From Microvirga arvi (GTDB lineage Bacteria; Pseudomonadota; Alphaproteobacteria; Rhizobiales; Beijerinckiaceae), in contig NZ_JAFEMD010000025.1 of the NCBI RefSeq assembly GCF_016892765.1, positions 21,125-85,124 on the forward strand: 64,000 bases of DNA. Reading direction: 5' to 3'. Positions within the stretch are counted from its first letter, which is position 1. Every line of letters begins with the position of its first letter. The notes beneath the pieces were generated by a model. The model was not told the DNA's origin. It saw only the letters and a list, made by a program, of their open reading frames with translations, and searched no databases. Below, piece by piece: positions 56,038 through 64,000 of this stretch. A program made the translations under genes and the position numbers.

Positions 56038-56421
56038 ATGGAAGATCACGCAGCCAAGCCAAGACCGTCCAATCTCCTGACGCGCGTCCGTGCCGTCGTG
56101 AGCACGCTCGATCTGGACTGTCGGTGCCGCGGCAAGCTCGATGCCGCCCTGGAACGCTTTGAAACTCTCGAGACCCGGCGGCAGGTCCGCGCCCTGATCC
56201 TCGATGCGCGGCATCAGGCCGAACGCATCGCGGCGCTGCTCGAACTGGTCGGCGAACTCGACACGGTCGCGACGGACGAGACGGACCTCGGCGTCTTCGA
56301 CGAGATCGCGTTCCTCTTCGCGGATATCCGTTCCGCGGCGGCGCGCGGGTCCGCGGACATGGCCAGGGCTGGGCGACTTGCCTCCGCCAGGAGGGCGTCA
56401 CCTCATGAGGCAGAGGGTTGA
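56038..56421 (+). CDS. Hypothetical helical protein upstream of the Crp/Fnr regulator
   Basis: A 127-residue protein predicted to be mainly helical, with LLTRVRAVVSTLDLDCRCRGKLDAALERFETLE and a pair of cysteines in LDCRCRG. No family is recognised. A GAGGAG ribosome-binding site precedes the ATG. Its TGA is followed at once by the ATG of the Crp/Fnr gene, so the two form an operon and the protein may be involved in sensing or modulating that regulator. Confidence 0.6.
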   Translation: MEDHAAKPRPSNLLTRVRAVVSTLDLDCRCRGKLDAALERFETLETRRQVRALILDARHQAERIAALLELVGELDTVATDETDLGVFDEIAFLFADIRSAAARGSADMARAGRLASARRASPHEAEG

Positions 56422-57102
56422 ATGTCCGACGATGTCCTTTCGGAAGGCCTGCTCAAGGGTCTCGACGAGGAGGCCACGGCAGAGATGCTGCGCCAGGCGG
56501 AGCGCCGAACCGTCCCGGCCGAAGGCGTGCTCTTCACGGTAGGCCAGCCGGCGCGGGCCGTGCACGTCATCGTTTCGGGTGTCGTCCGGTTGATTCAGGT
56601 CACCCCGAGCGGGCCGCGGGTCATCATCAAGTACGTCAGGCCCGGGGAGGTTTTCGGCAGTCCCGCCCTGCTGGACAGGTTCTACCCCACGAATGCCGTT
56701 GCCGTGACCGAATGCGTTGAACTCCAATGGTCGTCGGCAGCCATCAAGTCGTTCGTGGTCCGATACCCGCAACTGGCGCTCAACGTCATCCGGGACCTCG
56801 AGACGCGTCTGCGCGAGATGGAGAGCAGGTTGCGCGATCTCTCGACCGAGCCTGTCGAGCAGCGCCTCGCGCGTGCCATCCTCAGGCTCGTGGAAGCCTT
56901 CGGACAGCAGACTGCGGACGGGGTCGAGATCCCGTTCCCGGTCAGCCGCCAGGATCTCGCGGACCTGATCGGGAGCACCCTGCACATGGTAAGCCGGACG
57001 CTTCGCGCCTGGGAGGCGCAGCGCCGGATCGGGCGCTACAGGCGTCGGCTGGTCATCGCCGACGTCGAGGCCGTAGCCAGGATCCTGTACCGGGAGGCCT
57101 AG
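56422..57102 (+). CDS. Crp/Fnr family transcriptional regulator
   Basis: A 226-residue Crp/Fnr-type regulator. The cyclic-nucleotide-binding-like domain covers about residues 10-125 (VHVIVSGVVRLIQVTPSGPRVIIKYVRPGEVFG), then a long dimer helix, then a winged helix-turn-helix (PVSRQDLADLIGSTLHMVSRTLRAWE). It has only one cysteine (in TECVEL), so it cannot carry an FNR-type 4Fe-4S cluster; it is closer to NnrR/DNR-like regulators that respond to NO or nitrogen oxides, inferred also from its place next to the nos genes. Its stop overlaps the convergent nosX stop by 4 bases. Confidence 0.85.
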   Translation: MSDDVLSEGLLKGLDEEATAEMLRQAERRTVPAEGVLFTVGQPARAVHVIVSGVVRLIQVTPSGPRVIIKYVRPGEVFGSPALLDRFYPTNAVAVTECVELQWSSAAIKSFVVRYPQLALNVIRDLETRLREMESRLRDLSTEPVEQRLARAILRLVEAFGQQTADGVEIPFPVSRQDLADLIGSTLHMVSRTLRAWEAQRRIGRYRRRLVIADVEAVARILYREA

Positions 57103-58094
57103 CGTGTCAGCGTTCGCCTTTCCCCATCGGCGGTGACCAACCGGACCTCGCCACCAACCTTGCGGAGGGCGTTCACAATCACATCCGCAGGCAGGAGGCT
57201 GAATGCCGTCGACAGGGCATCGGCCGCGGCCGCAGTCGGCATGATGGCGGTCACGCTCCGATACCGATGGGCCGAGGCACCCGTCCGCGGGTCGAGCAGG
57301 TGGTTGAAACGTCCGCCTGGATCGAAGCGGAAGCCATAGCCTCCGGAGGTCGCGACGGCTTGGTCAACCGCCTCGATAGTTTCATCGACCTGCTCCGGGT
57401 GGTCCGGGTCCGCGATGCCGACGCGCCATGGCGTGCCCGAGGGATGGGAGCCCATGGTCCGTGGCTCGCCCATGTCGACGAGGCTGCTCCCGATGCCGCC
57501 CGCGCGCAGGATGTCCACGACCCTGTCGGTGACGTAGCCTTGGGCAATGCCGTTCAGGGTCAGCCCCATCCCGCGTCGCGGAAGGGCGATCCTGTTCGCG
57601 TCGAACGCAATCTGACCGAAGCCCACCCGTTCGAGGGCATCACGGAGCGCGGGTGCGGACGGACCGTGCGGATCCGCATCGGGCCTGAAGAAGTGGTCCC
57701 TGTAGAGTGTCCACAGCGCCTGCACCGTCGGATCGAAGGCACCCTCCGTCAACTCCCAGCAGCGGCGGCATTCGGCGAGGAGCGTGACCAGGTCCGCAGG
57801 CGGAGCGACGAGGATGCCCTGTCGGTTCAGTGCCACGAGAGCAGAGTCCGGCCGATAAAGGCTGAACACCTGCTCCAGTCGGCGCACCTCGGCGAGCGAG
57901 CGCTCGACAAGCCGCTCGGCTATGCCCCGGTCATGATGGTGCACTTGCAGGGTCGCCACCGCGCCCATGGCATGGCCGTGCCAGGTCACGAGGTGGGCGT
58001 CGGCTCTTGCCGCATGTCCGAGCGGCATAAGTCCCAAGCCCGCCGCGGCTGCGGTGACCCCTATGAAGCGACGACGGGAGAGGAGAAGAGACAT
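57099..58094 (-). CDS. nosX: NosX, ApbE-like FAD:protein FMN transferase
   Basis: A 331-residue exported flavin transferase of the ApbE family. A Tat signal (SRRRFIGVTAAAAGLGLMPLG) lies at the N-terminus. The ApbE core is visible (LVTWHGHAMGAVATLQVHH, VDMGEPRTMG, and HLLDPRTGASAHRYRSVTAI). In nos clusters NosX attaches FMN to NosR, the membrane electron donor pathway for nitrous oxide reductase. The ATG at 58094 puts the Tat signal first and has AGGGAG upstream. It is the last gene of the nosRZDFYLX operon. Confidence 0.92.
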   Translation of the reverse strand: MSLLLSRRRFIGVTAAAAGLGLMPLGHAARADAHLVTWHGHAMGAVATLQVHHHDRGIAERLVERSLAEVRRLEQVFSLYRPDSALVALNRQGILVAPPADLVTLLAECRRCWELTEGAFDPTVQALWTLYRDHFFRPDADPHGPSAPALRDALERVGFGQIAFDANRIALPRRGMGLTLNGIAQGYVTDRVVDILRAGGIGSSLVDMGEPRTMGSHPSGTPWRVGIADPDHPEQVDETIEAVDQAVATSGGYGFRFDPGGRFNHLLDPRTGASAHRYRSVTAIMPTAAAADALSTAFSLLPADVIVNALRKVGGEVRLVTADGERRTLTR

Positions 58095-58104
58095 GGCTGG
58101 CTCC

Positions 58105-58704
58105 CTAATGGGCGTGACCGTCCTTTGCCGCGGCGGGCGCGGCATGATCGTGATGCTGTCCCTCCAGGCCTGACTTCTCCTCGGCGGTGCCCGTCATCTC
58201 GGCGGTGGCACCCAGGACATAATCCTTCGGCACCTCCGCGAAAGCGACGACGCGTCCGCCGTTCTCGGCCGCGAACTTCTCCGCGGCTCCCTTGTCGGAG
58301 AACGGCACAGCCTCGTCGCCGCCCATGCCACCCTTCATGCGGCTCCCGATCACGAACGAGGCCTGCCTGGCATCGACCCAGTTCGTCGCCCCGGGCTTGT
58401 CCCACTCCGGTGCCTTGGCCATGTCGGAGACGTAGATCGCACGGATGTCCTTCGGCTCCTCCGGCAGCATGGTGAAGGAAATCGCGTCCCGGGCTGACGA
58501 GAACCACACAGGCTCCTTGCGGCTCGCCAGGACGATCTGCCCCTTCGGCCCGGTGTGCTCCATAACGTTCATGCCACAGTAGTGGCCGATGGCCGAGGCC
58601 GTCATCTCGTGCGGGGGCGGCGGGGCTTCCGCGGTCTTCCGGTCGTTGCAGCCGGCGAGGGCCAGCGCACCCGCGAAGAAGGTGAGGAGGGCGATCTTTC
58701 TCAT
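58105..58704 (-). CDS. nosL: NosL, copper-binding lipoprotein for nitrous oxide reductase
   Basis: A 199-residue lipoprotein. The signal MRKIALLTFFAGALALAGC ends in a lipobox; the mature protein has the NosL metal-binding motif with CGMNVMEHTGPKGQ and the conserved segment VGDEAVPFSDKGAAEKF-like region. NosL delivers copper to NosZ. A His-rich C-terminus (GQHHDHAAPAAAKDGHAH) is unusual in length and may store metal. Its ATG overlaps the nosY stop (58701-58704), so it is translationally coupled. Confidence 0.93.
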   Translation of the reverse strand: MRKIALLTFFAGALALAGCNDRKTAEAPPPPHEMTASAIGHYCGMNVMEHTGPKGQIVLASRKEPVWFSSARDAISFTMLPEEPKDIRAIYVSDMAKAPEWDKPGATNWVDARQASFVIGSRMKGGMGGDEAVPFSDKGAAEKFAAENGGRVVAFAEVPKDYVLGATAEMTGTAEEKSGLEGQHHDHAAPAAAKDGHAH

Positions 58705-59531
58705 AGCTCTCTCCTGGAGAACGCAAGCGCCGCGAGGCCGAGCGGGACCAGGGTCCAGGCGGCAAGTGCTGCAAGAAGGGGGTACGGGCCCAAGGTCGCT
58801 GTCTGCGCCACCCCGGCCATGCCGGAGAACGCGCTGACCCCCGCGGTGCCCGTCAGGTTGAACAGGCGATAGGCATCGGCGGGATTGAGCAGGAGCAGGG
58901 CGTTGAGGAACCCGCCGGACAGGGTCCGGCCCTGGTCGACGACGAGCATCCCGAGCAGCGCCATGTCGTAGATCAGCACGAACACGAGCCAGATGCCTAC
59001 GGCGATGCCGCCCGCCGTGCCGCGTTCCCGCACCAAGGCGCTGACCAGATAGCCCACCGCGATGAACGCGGCGCCGAGCAGGATCGAGGAACCGATCATG
59101 GAGGCGAAGGCGATCCAGCTCTCCGCGTCGATCTCCGCACCCGTTGCCGCCAAGGCGCCAGCGGCCGCGCCGTAGCCCAGCAGGGTCGCGAACGCGAGGA
59201 TGGACAGGTGGCCGATGAACTTGCCGAGCAGCACCTGCCAGCGCCCGACCGGGTAGCTCAGGAGCAGCAGCATGGTGCCCCGCTCCATCTCGCCCACGAT
59301 GGCATCGTGCGAGATCAGCAGCGCGATCAGCGGCACGAGGAAGATCGTGAGGCTCGAGAGGCTGACGATCACCACGTCGAGTGCACGCACGCCGACGGTG
59401 CCAGTTGGGGCGCTGCCGAGGAAGGTGAGCGAAAGGGCGAGGCCTGCGAGCAGCAGGGTCGTGGCGAGAACCCAGCGGTTGCGCAGGCCCTCCTGGATTT
59501 CCTTGCGCGCGACGATCAGGATGTTTCTCAT
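58701..59531 (-). CDS. nosY: NosY, ABC transporter permease for nos maturation
   Basis: A 276-residue membrane protein, the permease of the NosFY ABC transporter that supplies sulfur for the Cu-Z cluster of NosZ. It begins RNILIVARKEIQEGLRNRWVLATT and has about six hydrophobic segments, including LVFVLIYDMALLGMLVV. It overlaps nosF and nosL by 4 bases at each end. Confidence 0.93.
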   Translation of the reverse strand: MRNILIVARKEIQEGLRNRWVLATTLLLAGLALSLTFLGSAPTGTVGVRALDVVIVSLSSLTIFLVPLIALLISHDAIVGEMERGTMLLLLSYPVGRWQVLLGKFIGHLSILAFATLLGYGAAAGALAATGAEIDAESWIAFASMIGSSILLGAAFIAVGYLVSALVRERGTAGGIAVGIWLVFVLIYDMALLGMLVVDQGRTLSGGFLNALLLLNPADAYRLFNLTGTAGVSAFSGMAGVAQTATLGPYPLLAALAAWTLVPLGLAALAFSRREL

Positions 59532-60448
59532 CGCGCGGTCTCCTGCGACAGAAGGAAGTGGGCATAGAGTTCGTCGAGGGTTGGAGGCACCACGTCGAGG
59601 TCCTCGACGGGCGCACCCTCGTCGGTTGCCCGCCGCAGCACCTCGATCTTCCTCTCCGGCGAGGCATCGATCTCGACCATGTGGCCGTTGACACGGCGCC
59701 ATCCCTCCACGGGACCGAGCCAATTCGGCACGTTGGTGAGTCCGGCGTCGGTGACCTTGAGACGGATGCGGGTCGGCAGCCGCGCGATGCGGCGCAGCTC
59801 GTCGAGCGTGCCGTCCGCGACCTTGATCCCGCGGTTCATGATCAACACGCGCCCGGCGCGCTCCTCGATCTCGGTCAGCGCGTGCGACGACAGCAGGACC
59901 GTGGCCCCGCGCCCGCGCAGTTCCTCCACGATCTCGTAGAAGCTCTGGCGCAGGGCAGGATCGAGGCCTGTGGTCGGTTCGTCGAGCAGCAGCACCCGCG
60001 GCTCGCCCAGCAGCGCCTGCGCGAGGCCGAGCCTCTGGCGCATGCCCTTGGAGTAGGTGCCGACCCGCCGGCTGGCGGCGTGGGTGAGGCCGACGCGCTC
60101 GAGGAGCGGCGCGACGGACTTGCCCGGCTCCCGCTTGAGGCGGGCATAGAATGCCAGGGTCTCGTGCCCCGTGAGCGCCGTGTTGAACGAGACGTTTTCC
60201 GGCAGGTAGCCGAGCCTGCGTCGCGCCTCGAACTGTCCTGCGGCCGGATCGTCGCCCAGCACCTTGATGCTGCCGCCTGTCGGCCGGATCAGTCCCAGCA
60301 TGAGCTTCATCAGGGTGGTCTTGCCGGCGCCGTTGTGGCCGACGAGCGCCACCGTCTCGCCTTCGGGAAGGCTGAAGGAAACGTCGCGAACCGCCTCGAC
60401 CTTGCCGAAGCGCTTGACGACGTTGCGGATCTCGACGGTTCCGGTCAT
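59528..60448 (-). CDS. nosF: NosF, ABC transporter ATP-binding protein for nos maturation
   Basis: A 306-residue ATPase. Walker A GHNGAGKTT, signature YSKGMRQRLGLAQA, and Walker B VLLLDEPTTGLDP are all visible, with the H-loop in LLSSHALTEIEE. It powers NosY in assembly of the Cu-Z centre. It overlaps nosD by 4 bases and nosY by 4 bases, so the cluster is tightly translationally coupled. Confidence 0.95.
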   Translation of the reverse strand: MTGTVEIRNVVKRFGKVEAVRDVSFSLPEGETVALVGHNGAGKTTLMKLMLGLIRPTGGSIKVLGDDPAAGQFEARRRLGYLPENVSFNTALTGHETLAFYARLKREPGKSVAPLLERVGLTHAASRRVGTYSKGMRQRLGLAQALLGEPRVLLLDEPTTGLDPALRQSFYEIVEELRGRGATVLLSSHALTEIEERAGRVLIMNRGIKVADGTLDELRRIARLPTRIRLKVTDAGLTNVPNWLGPVEGWRRVNGHMVEIDASPERKIEVLRRATDEGAPVEDLDVVPPTLDELYAHFLLSQETAR

Positions 60449-61839
60449 GGCCGGCCTCCTGCGGCAGGCTGCGGGCGCCGGGGCGGCGCCATGAGGGGCC
60501 GGCTGTCAACGACCCCGCCCGGCAGAAGGGCCGGGAACTGCGCCTGAGCCCAGCGGATCACCTGCACGGCCGGGCTGTTCATCAGCACCTTGGCCTGCGG
60601 CGCGGTCCAGAGCACGCGGTCGACGAGGTCGTTCGGGCGGTAGGCGCCGTCGCCCAATCCGTCGCCGTTCAGGTCGAAGGCGGGATTGTCGCTCCAGTAG
60701 TTGCCGCGCCCGTCCTTAGACCAGTCGAGATAACGGGTGCTGACGTACTTCACCTGGTTCCGGTTCCGGATGAAGGCGTTGCCGACCATCTCGTTGCGCT
60801 CGGACCCGGCGGTGAAGTGAATGCCGATCTCGCATCCCTCGAACCAGTTGTCGCGGAAGCGGTTCTGGTTGGCGTTGTAAATGAACACGCACTTGGTGGG
60901 GCCAGGCCTTGCATCCGGACCTTGTGCCACCTCACTTGAGTCCGGCGCCGGCAGGCCGTGTTCCTTGTCGTCCTTGCCGCGCGTCCCGCCGGTGTTCCAA
61001 CGCTCGGCGGGCTGGAGCCGCCCCAACACGGTGTTGCCGGTGATCTGGGAGCCGTTGGCGTAGTTGAACAGGAAGCCGTGGTCGCGGTCCCCATCCGACA
61101 CGTTGCCGGTGATCTTCAAGCGGCTCGAGAACATGAGCGCAAAGCCGACCGCGTTGTCGACCGACACGTTGTCCGTGATCTCGCTGTCGTTGGTGTACAT
61201 GTAATGAATGGCGAAGCGCAGGTCGCGGAAGCGGTTGCCGGAGAACACGTTGCGCTTGCTGGTGATCACGAAGATGCCGTCACGGCCGAAGCGGACGCTG
61301 TTGTCGAGCACCTTCGCTCCCGTCGCATTCCAGACCGAGATGCCGTTGCCGGCCTCGTTCACGCGGCCCTCCCGGATCCCGACGATCTCATTGCCGCGCG
61401 CGACGGAGTTCTCCGCCCCATGGAGATAGATGCCATACAGGTTGCCCTCGATCCGGTTGCCCTCGACGATGGCTCCAGCGGCCGTCTTCTCGACGAAGAC
61501 CCCGGCATCCATCTTCTCGGAATCCCGTCCGGAGCCGCGGATGATCAGGCCGCGCACGACCGCTCCTGGGGCGGACACCGTGACCACGCTCCCTTTCCCC
61601 GGCCCGACGAGGATCGCGCCCGGCTCACCCTCGACCGTCACCCTGCTCGTGATCCGGATGGGACCGCGGTGCTCGCCGCGCTCCAGGACGACCACGTCAC
61701 TCTCGGAAGCGAGATCGACGATCTCCTGAATCGCATCGCCCGTAGAGACGGCGATCCGCTCCGCCCACGCGGGCAGGGCGAAACTGGCGGCGATAGCCGC
61801 CGCCAGTCCCATGCGTACCAGTGCACGACGTCCCATCAT
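60445..61839 (-). CDS. nosD: NosD, periplasmic beta-helix copper-processing protein
   Basis: A 464-residue periplasmic protein with a signal peptide (LVRMGLAAAIAASFALPAWA) and a right-handed parallel beta-helix body with repeated N-rich turns (VEGNRIEGNLYGIYLHGAENSVARGNEIVG, and similar units). NosD works with NosF and NosY in maturation of the copper site. An ATG one codon later (61836) is equally possible. It starts a few bases after the nosZ stop. Confidence 0.94.
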   Translation of the reverse strand: MMGRRALVRMGLAAAIAASFALPAWAERIAVSTGDAIQEIVDLASESDVVVLERGEHRGPIRITSRVTVEGEPGAILVGPGKGSVVTVSAPGAVVRGLIIRGSGRDSEKMDAGVFVEKTAAGAIVEGNRIEGNLYGIYLHGAENSVARGNEIVGIREGRVNEAGNGISVWNATGAKVLDNSVRFGRDGIFVITSKRNVFSGNRFRDLRFAIHYMYTNDSEITDNVSVDNAVGFALMFSSRLKITGNVSDGDRDHGFLFNYANGSQITGNTVLGRLQPAERWNTGGTRGKDDKEHGLPAPDSSEVAQGPDARPGPTKCVFIYNANQNRFRDNWFEGCEIGIHFTAGSERNEMVGNAFIRNRNQVKYVSTRYLDWSKDGRGNYWSDNPAFDLNGDGLGDGAYRPNDLVDRVLWTAPQAKVLMNSPAVQVIRWAQAQFPALLPGGVVDSRPLMAPPRRPQPAAGGRP

Positions 61840-61843
61840 GGCA

Positions 61844-63814
61844 TCAGGTCGCCCGCGGCTCGACGAACATGCGGCCCTTCATCTCCATGTGCATGGCATG
61901 GCAGAACCAGGTGCAGAAGTACCAGTATACGCCGGGCCGGTCCGCCGTGAACGTCACGGATGCCGTTGCCTGGGGCGCCACCTCCATGCTGATGCCGTAG
62001 TTGATGAGGCCGAAGCCGTGGGTCAGGTCCTCGACCTCGTCGACGTTGGTCACGTAGACCGTCACCTCGTCACCCTGCTTCACCTGGAAGCTCTCCAGGC
62101 CGTACGCCGGCGCAGCCGACGTCATGTAGACACGCACCTTGTTGCCGTCCCTGACCACCTTCGAGTCGACCTCCAAGGTGACCCCGTCGACCTTGGCCTG
62201 CTGCACCGCGTCGGCGAAGAACGGGTCATCGCGCTTCCAGGTATGGATCGGATTGATCTTGGAACGGTGCACCAGGGTCGCATCGTGCGGCTCGGCATAG
62301 CTCGGGCTGTCGTGCACGAGCACCATCCGGTCGCCGGAGATGTCGATGAGCTGGTCGTTCTCGGGCTTGAGCGGGCCGACATTGAGATAGCGGTCCTTCG
62401 AGAACTTGTTCAGCGACAGCAGCCACTTGCCGTCAGCCTCCTTGGTCTGGCCCATGGAGGTGTGGTTGTGGCCCGGCTGGTAGTGCACGTCGAGCTTCTG
62501 GATGACAGGGTTGACCTTCTCGCCCTTGAACGCCCGCTTGGCGAGGTCGATGTTCCACTTGCACACCTGGCTGTCGAGGAACAGCGTCGTGTAGGCGTTG
62601 CCCTTGCCATCGTAGGCGGTGTGCAGCGGGCCGAGGCCCAGTTCCGGCTCGGCCACGACGACATCGCGCGGCTGGATCTTGTCGTCGAACAGGTCGTCGA
62701 GCTTGCGGGCGTCGAAGACGGTCACCGTCGGCGACAGCTTGCCGTTGGCGACGAAGTGGATGCCGTCCGGCGCGGTGTTGATGCCGTGCGGGCTGTTCGC
62801 CACCGGGATGTAGCGCGTGTACGGCGACCCCTTGCGACCGTCGAGGACGGGCACGCCGCCGATCATCTCGGCCTTGCCGGCCTTCACTGCGTCCTCGATG
62901 CGCTTGAGGTTGAAGACGACGACCCAGTCCTGCTCCTTCGCCATCATCTCGGCGAGCGTCACGCCTTCCTCCGAGTTGTAGCAGGTCGCCCAGGAATACT
63001 TGCCCTGGTAGTCCGCGTCCGTGTTATCGAGATTCCCGTCGACCCTGACCTGCCAGGCGACCGTCATGGTGTCGCCGTCGACCGCGGTGTAGATCGAGGA
63101 GTACTGCTTCGGATCGTCCAGGATCTTGCCGTCGTTCGGGATCGGCACGCGGTCCTCGCCGTTGCAGAACACGTAGCCCGTGCGCGGGTACTTCTGCACG
63201 CGCAGGCCATGCACCGTGTGCTGGTTCGGGAGCTGGATGATCTTGTCGCACTTCATCACGTCGAGACGGATGCGGGCGACGCGGGTGTTCAGCTTGTCGT
63301 TCACGAACAGGTAGCGACCGTCGTAGGTGCCGTCCGTGAAGGAGGGGTGCGGGTGGTGCAGGTCGCCGGCGGTGTAGACTCCACCCTTATCCTTGAGATA
63401 CTCGCGGCTTTCCGGCGTCAGGCCCTCGGTGAGGATCTTGCGGCTCTGGTCGGTCTGGCCCCAGCCGGTGGCGCTGTCGCGGTTGAACACGGGAATGCGC
63501 ATCAGCTCGCGCATGGACGGGCAGCCGACGATGCGGACCTCGCCGCTCTGGCCGCTGGAGAAGAACACGTAGTACTCGTCGAGTTCGCCGGGCTTGACCT
63601 CGTACTTGTTGGTGACAGCGGGACGCGCCGCGGGCGCGCCGGGAGCGGTCTGTGCCTCGGCGGGCGTGATGATGCCCGCATCCTTCAACGAGACGCCACC
63701 CGCGACACCCGCCGCTCCGGCGGCAGCCGCGGCGGCTGTCGTTCCGAGCAACTGACGCCTGCTGAGACCGTTCTTGTTATCTTCCTGTGACACGTGAGCC
63801 TCCTTCTTGCTCAT
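61844..63814 (-). CDS. nosZ: Nitrous oxide reductase NosZ (Tat-exported, clade I)
   Basis: The 656-residue nitrous oxide reductase, which reduces N2O to N2 in the periplasm. A Tat signal ([19 protein letters not shown], residues about 18-36) identifies clade I. The seven-bladed propeller holds Cu-Z ligands in His-containing segments such as [32 protein letters not shown] and [15 protein letters not shown]. The C-terminal Cu-A motif [14 protein letters not shown] shows both cysteines, His and Met. The ATG overlaps the nosR stop (63811-63814), coupling them. Confidence 0.97.
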   Translation of the reverse strand: MSKKEAHVSQEDNKNGLSRRQLLGTTAAAAAAGAAGVAGGVSLKDAGIITPAEAQTAPGAPAARPAVTNKYEVKPGELDEYYVFFSSGQSGEVRIVGCPSMRELMRIPVFNRDSATGWGQTDQSRKILTEGLTPESREYLKDKGGVYTAGDLHHPHPSFTDGTYDGRYLFVNDKLNTRVARIRLDVMKCDKIIQLPNQHTVHGLRVQKYPRTGYVFCNGEDRVPIPNDGKILDDPKQYSSIYTAVDGDTMTVAWQVRVDGNLDNTDADYQGKYSWATCYNSEEGVTLAEMMAKEQDWVVVFNLKRIEDAVKAGKAEMIGGVPVLDGRKGSPYTRYIPVANSPHGINTAPDGIHFVANGKLSPTVTVFDARKLDDLFDDKIQPRDVVVAEPELGLGPLHTAYDGKGNAYTTLFLDSQVCKWNIDLAKRAFKGEKVNPVIQKLDVHYQPGHNHTSMGQTKEADGKWLLSLNKFSKDRYLNVGPLKPENDQLIDISGDRMVLVHDSPSYAEPHDATLVHRSKINPIHTWKRDDPFFADAVQQAKVDGVTLEVDSKVVRDGNKVRVYMTSAAPAYGLESFQVKQGDEVTVYVTNVDEVEDLTHGFGLINYGISMEVAPQATASVTFTADRPGVYWYFCTWFCHAMHMEMKGRMFVEPRAT

Positions 63815-64000
63815 GAGGCGGTTGTCGGGACATCCGCCGTCGTCGGATCGCCCGTGGGCTTGCCGAGAACCTTGCCCTTGTGGGTGATGATCGGTTTAGC
63901 AGGACCAGCCCCGCCGTCATTGATCTGGCGCATGGACGGGGACGAAAGGGCCTCGCGCTTTTCGCGCTTGAGCCGCACCTGGATCATGTGCGGGCAGCGC
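63811..64000 (-). CDS. nosR: NosR, C-terminal end (partial)
   Basis: The last 62 codons of a gene continuing past the window end. It starts in frame with [20 protein letters not shown] and ends [15 protein letters not shown] before a TGA. The CPH and KREKREAL segment is typical of the C-terminus of NosR, the polyferredoxin-like flavoprotein that feeds electrons to NosZ. The stop overlaps the nosZ ATG. The promoter of the operon is therefore upstream of this gene, outside the window. Confidence 0.85.
   Translation of the reverse strand, partial: RCPHMIQVRLKREKREALSSPSMRQINDGGAGPAKPIITHKGKVLGKPTGDPTTADVPTTAS

Noticed and set aside
61811..63790. 659-residue plus-strand ORF over nosZ
   Set aside because: Antisense to nosZ, which carries all the copper-site motifs.

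Overview
The window looks like a chromosome segment of a GC-rich alphaproteobacterium of the order Hyphomicrobiales, most likely Methylobacteriaceae (Microvirga-like). The evidence is the five-gene F1 operon atpHAGDC, aerobic CobS/CobT, a short bifunctional PutA beside an Lrp-type PutR, a second-type RpoH, CarD and FdxA. Assignments come from reading the translated sequence; no database search was run.

Positions 1-47240 are ordinary core chromosome. In order: the end of thymidine kinase; a small gene with a double-glycine leader; xerC and priA, divergent; a histidine phosphatase; atpHAGDC; a 2'-5' RNA ligase-like protein; putA/putR; a TerC-family membrane protein; a nitrate/taurine/thiamine-precursor-type ABC importer; a CobW-type GTPase with an EamA exporter; a D,D-carboxypeptidase; a second EamA exporter; a redoxin/2OG-Fe(II) oxygenase fusion; a LOG-family hydrolase; a thiolase; bolA and a J-domain protein; cobS and cobT with a phytase-like esterase; a four-gene Anbu peptidase cluster; a queuosine-precursor transporter and rpmB; a DUF3108 protein; a SUV3-like helicase with an S4 protein; fdxA; carD; rpoH; an M48 lipoprotein protease; and a thermonuclease-like protein. 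Between these genes lie many palindromic repeat elements of at least three kinds.

A tRNA-Arg(CCU) at 47241-47317 is followed at once by an integrase and an excisionase-like gene, so a mobile element probably begins here. Its cargo is a three-gene minus-strand unit: a TnsA-like protein, a DUF6634-type small protein and a soluble FtsH-like AAA+/zinc-metalloprotease. The unit sits behind a canonical promoter that may also give a leaderless 30-codon ORF. Next comes a 1136-residue SIR2-like/DUF4020-type defence protein that has lost its NAD-binding N-terminal half. The integrase itself has lost a catalytic arginine. This unit is the best candidate in the window for an undescribed system.

From 56038 to the end is a nitrous oxide reductase locus. 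A small protein and a Crp/Fnr regulator lie on the plus strand. Convergent to them is the operon nosR(partial)-nosZ-nosD-nosF-nosY-nosL-nosX on the minus strand, with 4-base stop/start overlaps at most junctions and short gaps at nosZ/nosD and nosL/nosX. NosZ is the Tat-exported (clade I) form. No second copy of the tRNA end is visible, so it is unresolved whether the nos genes are part of the island.
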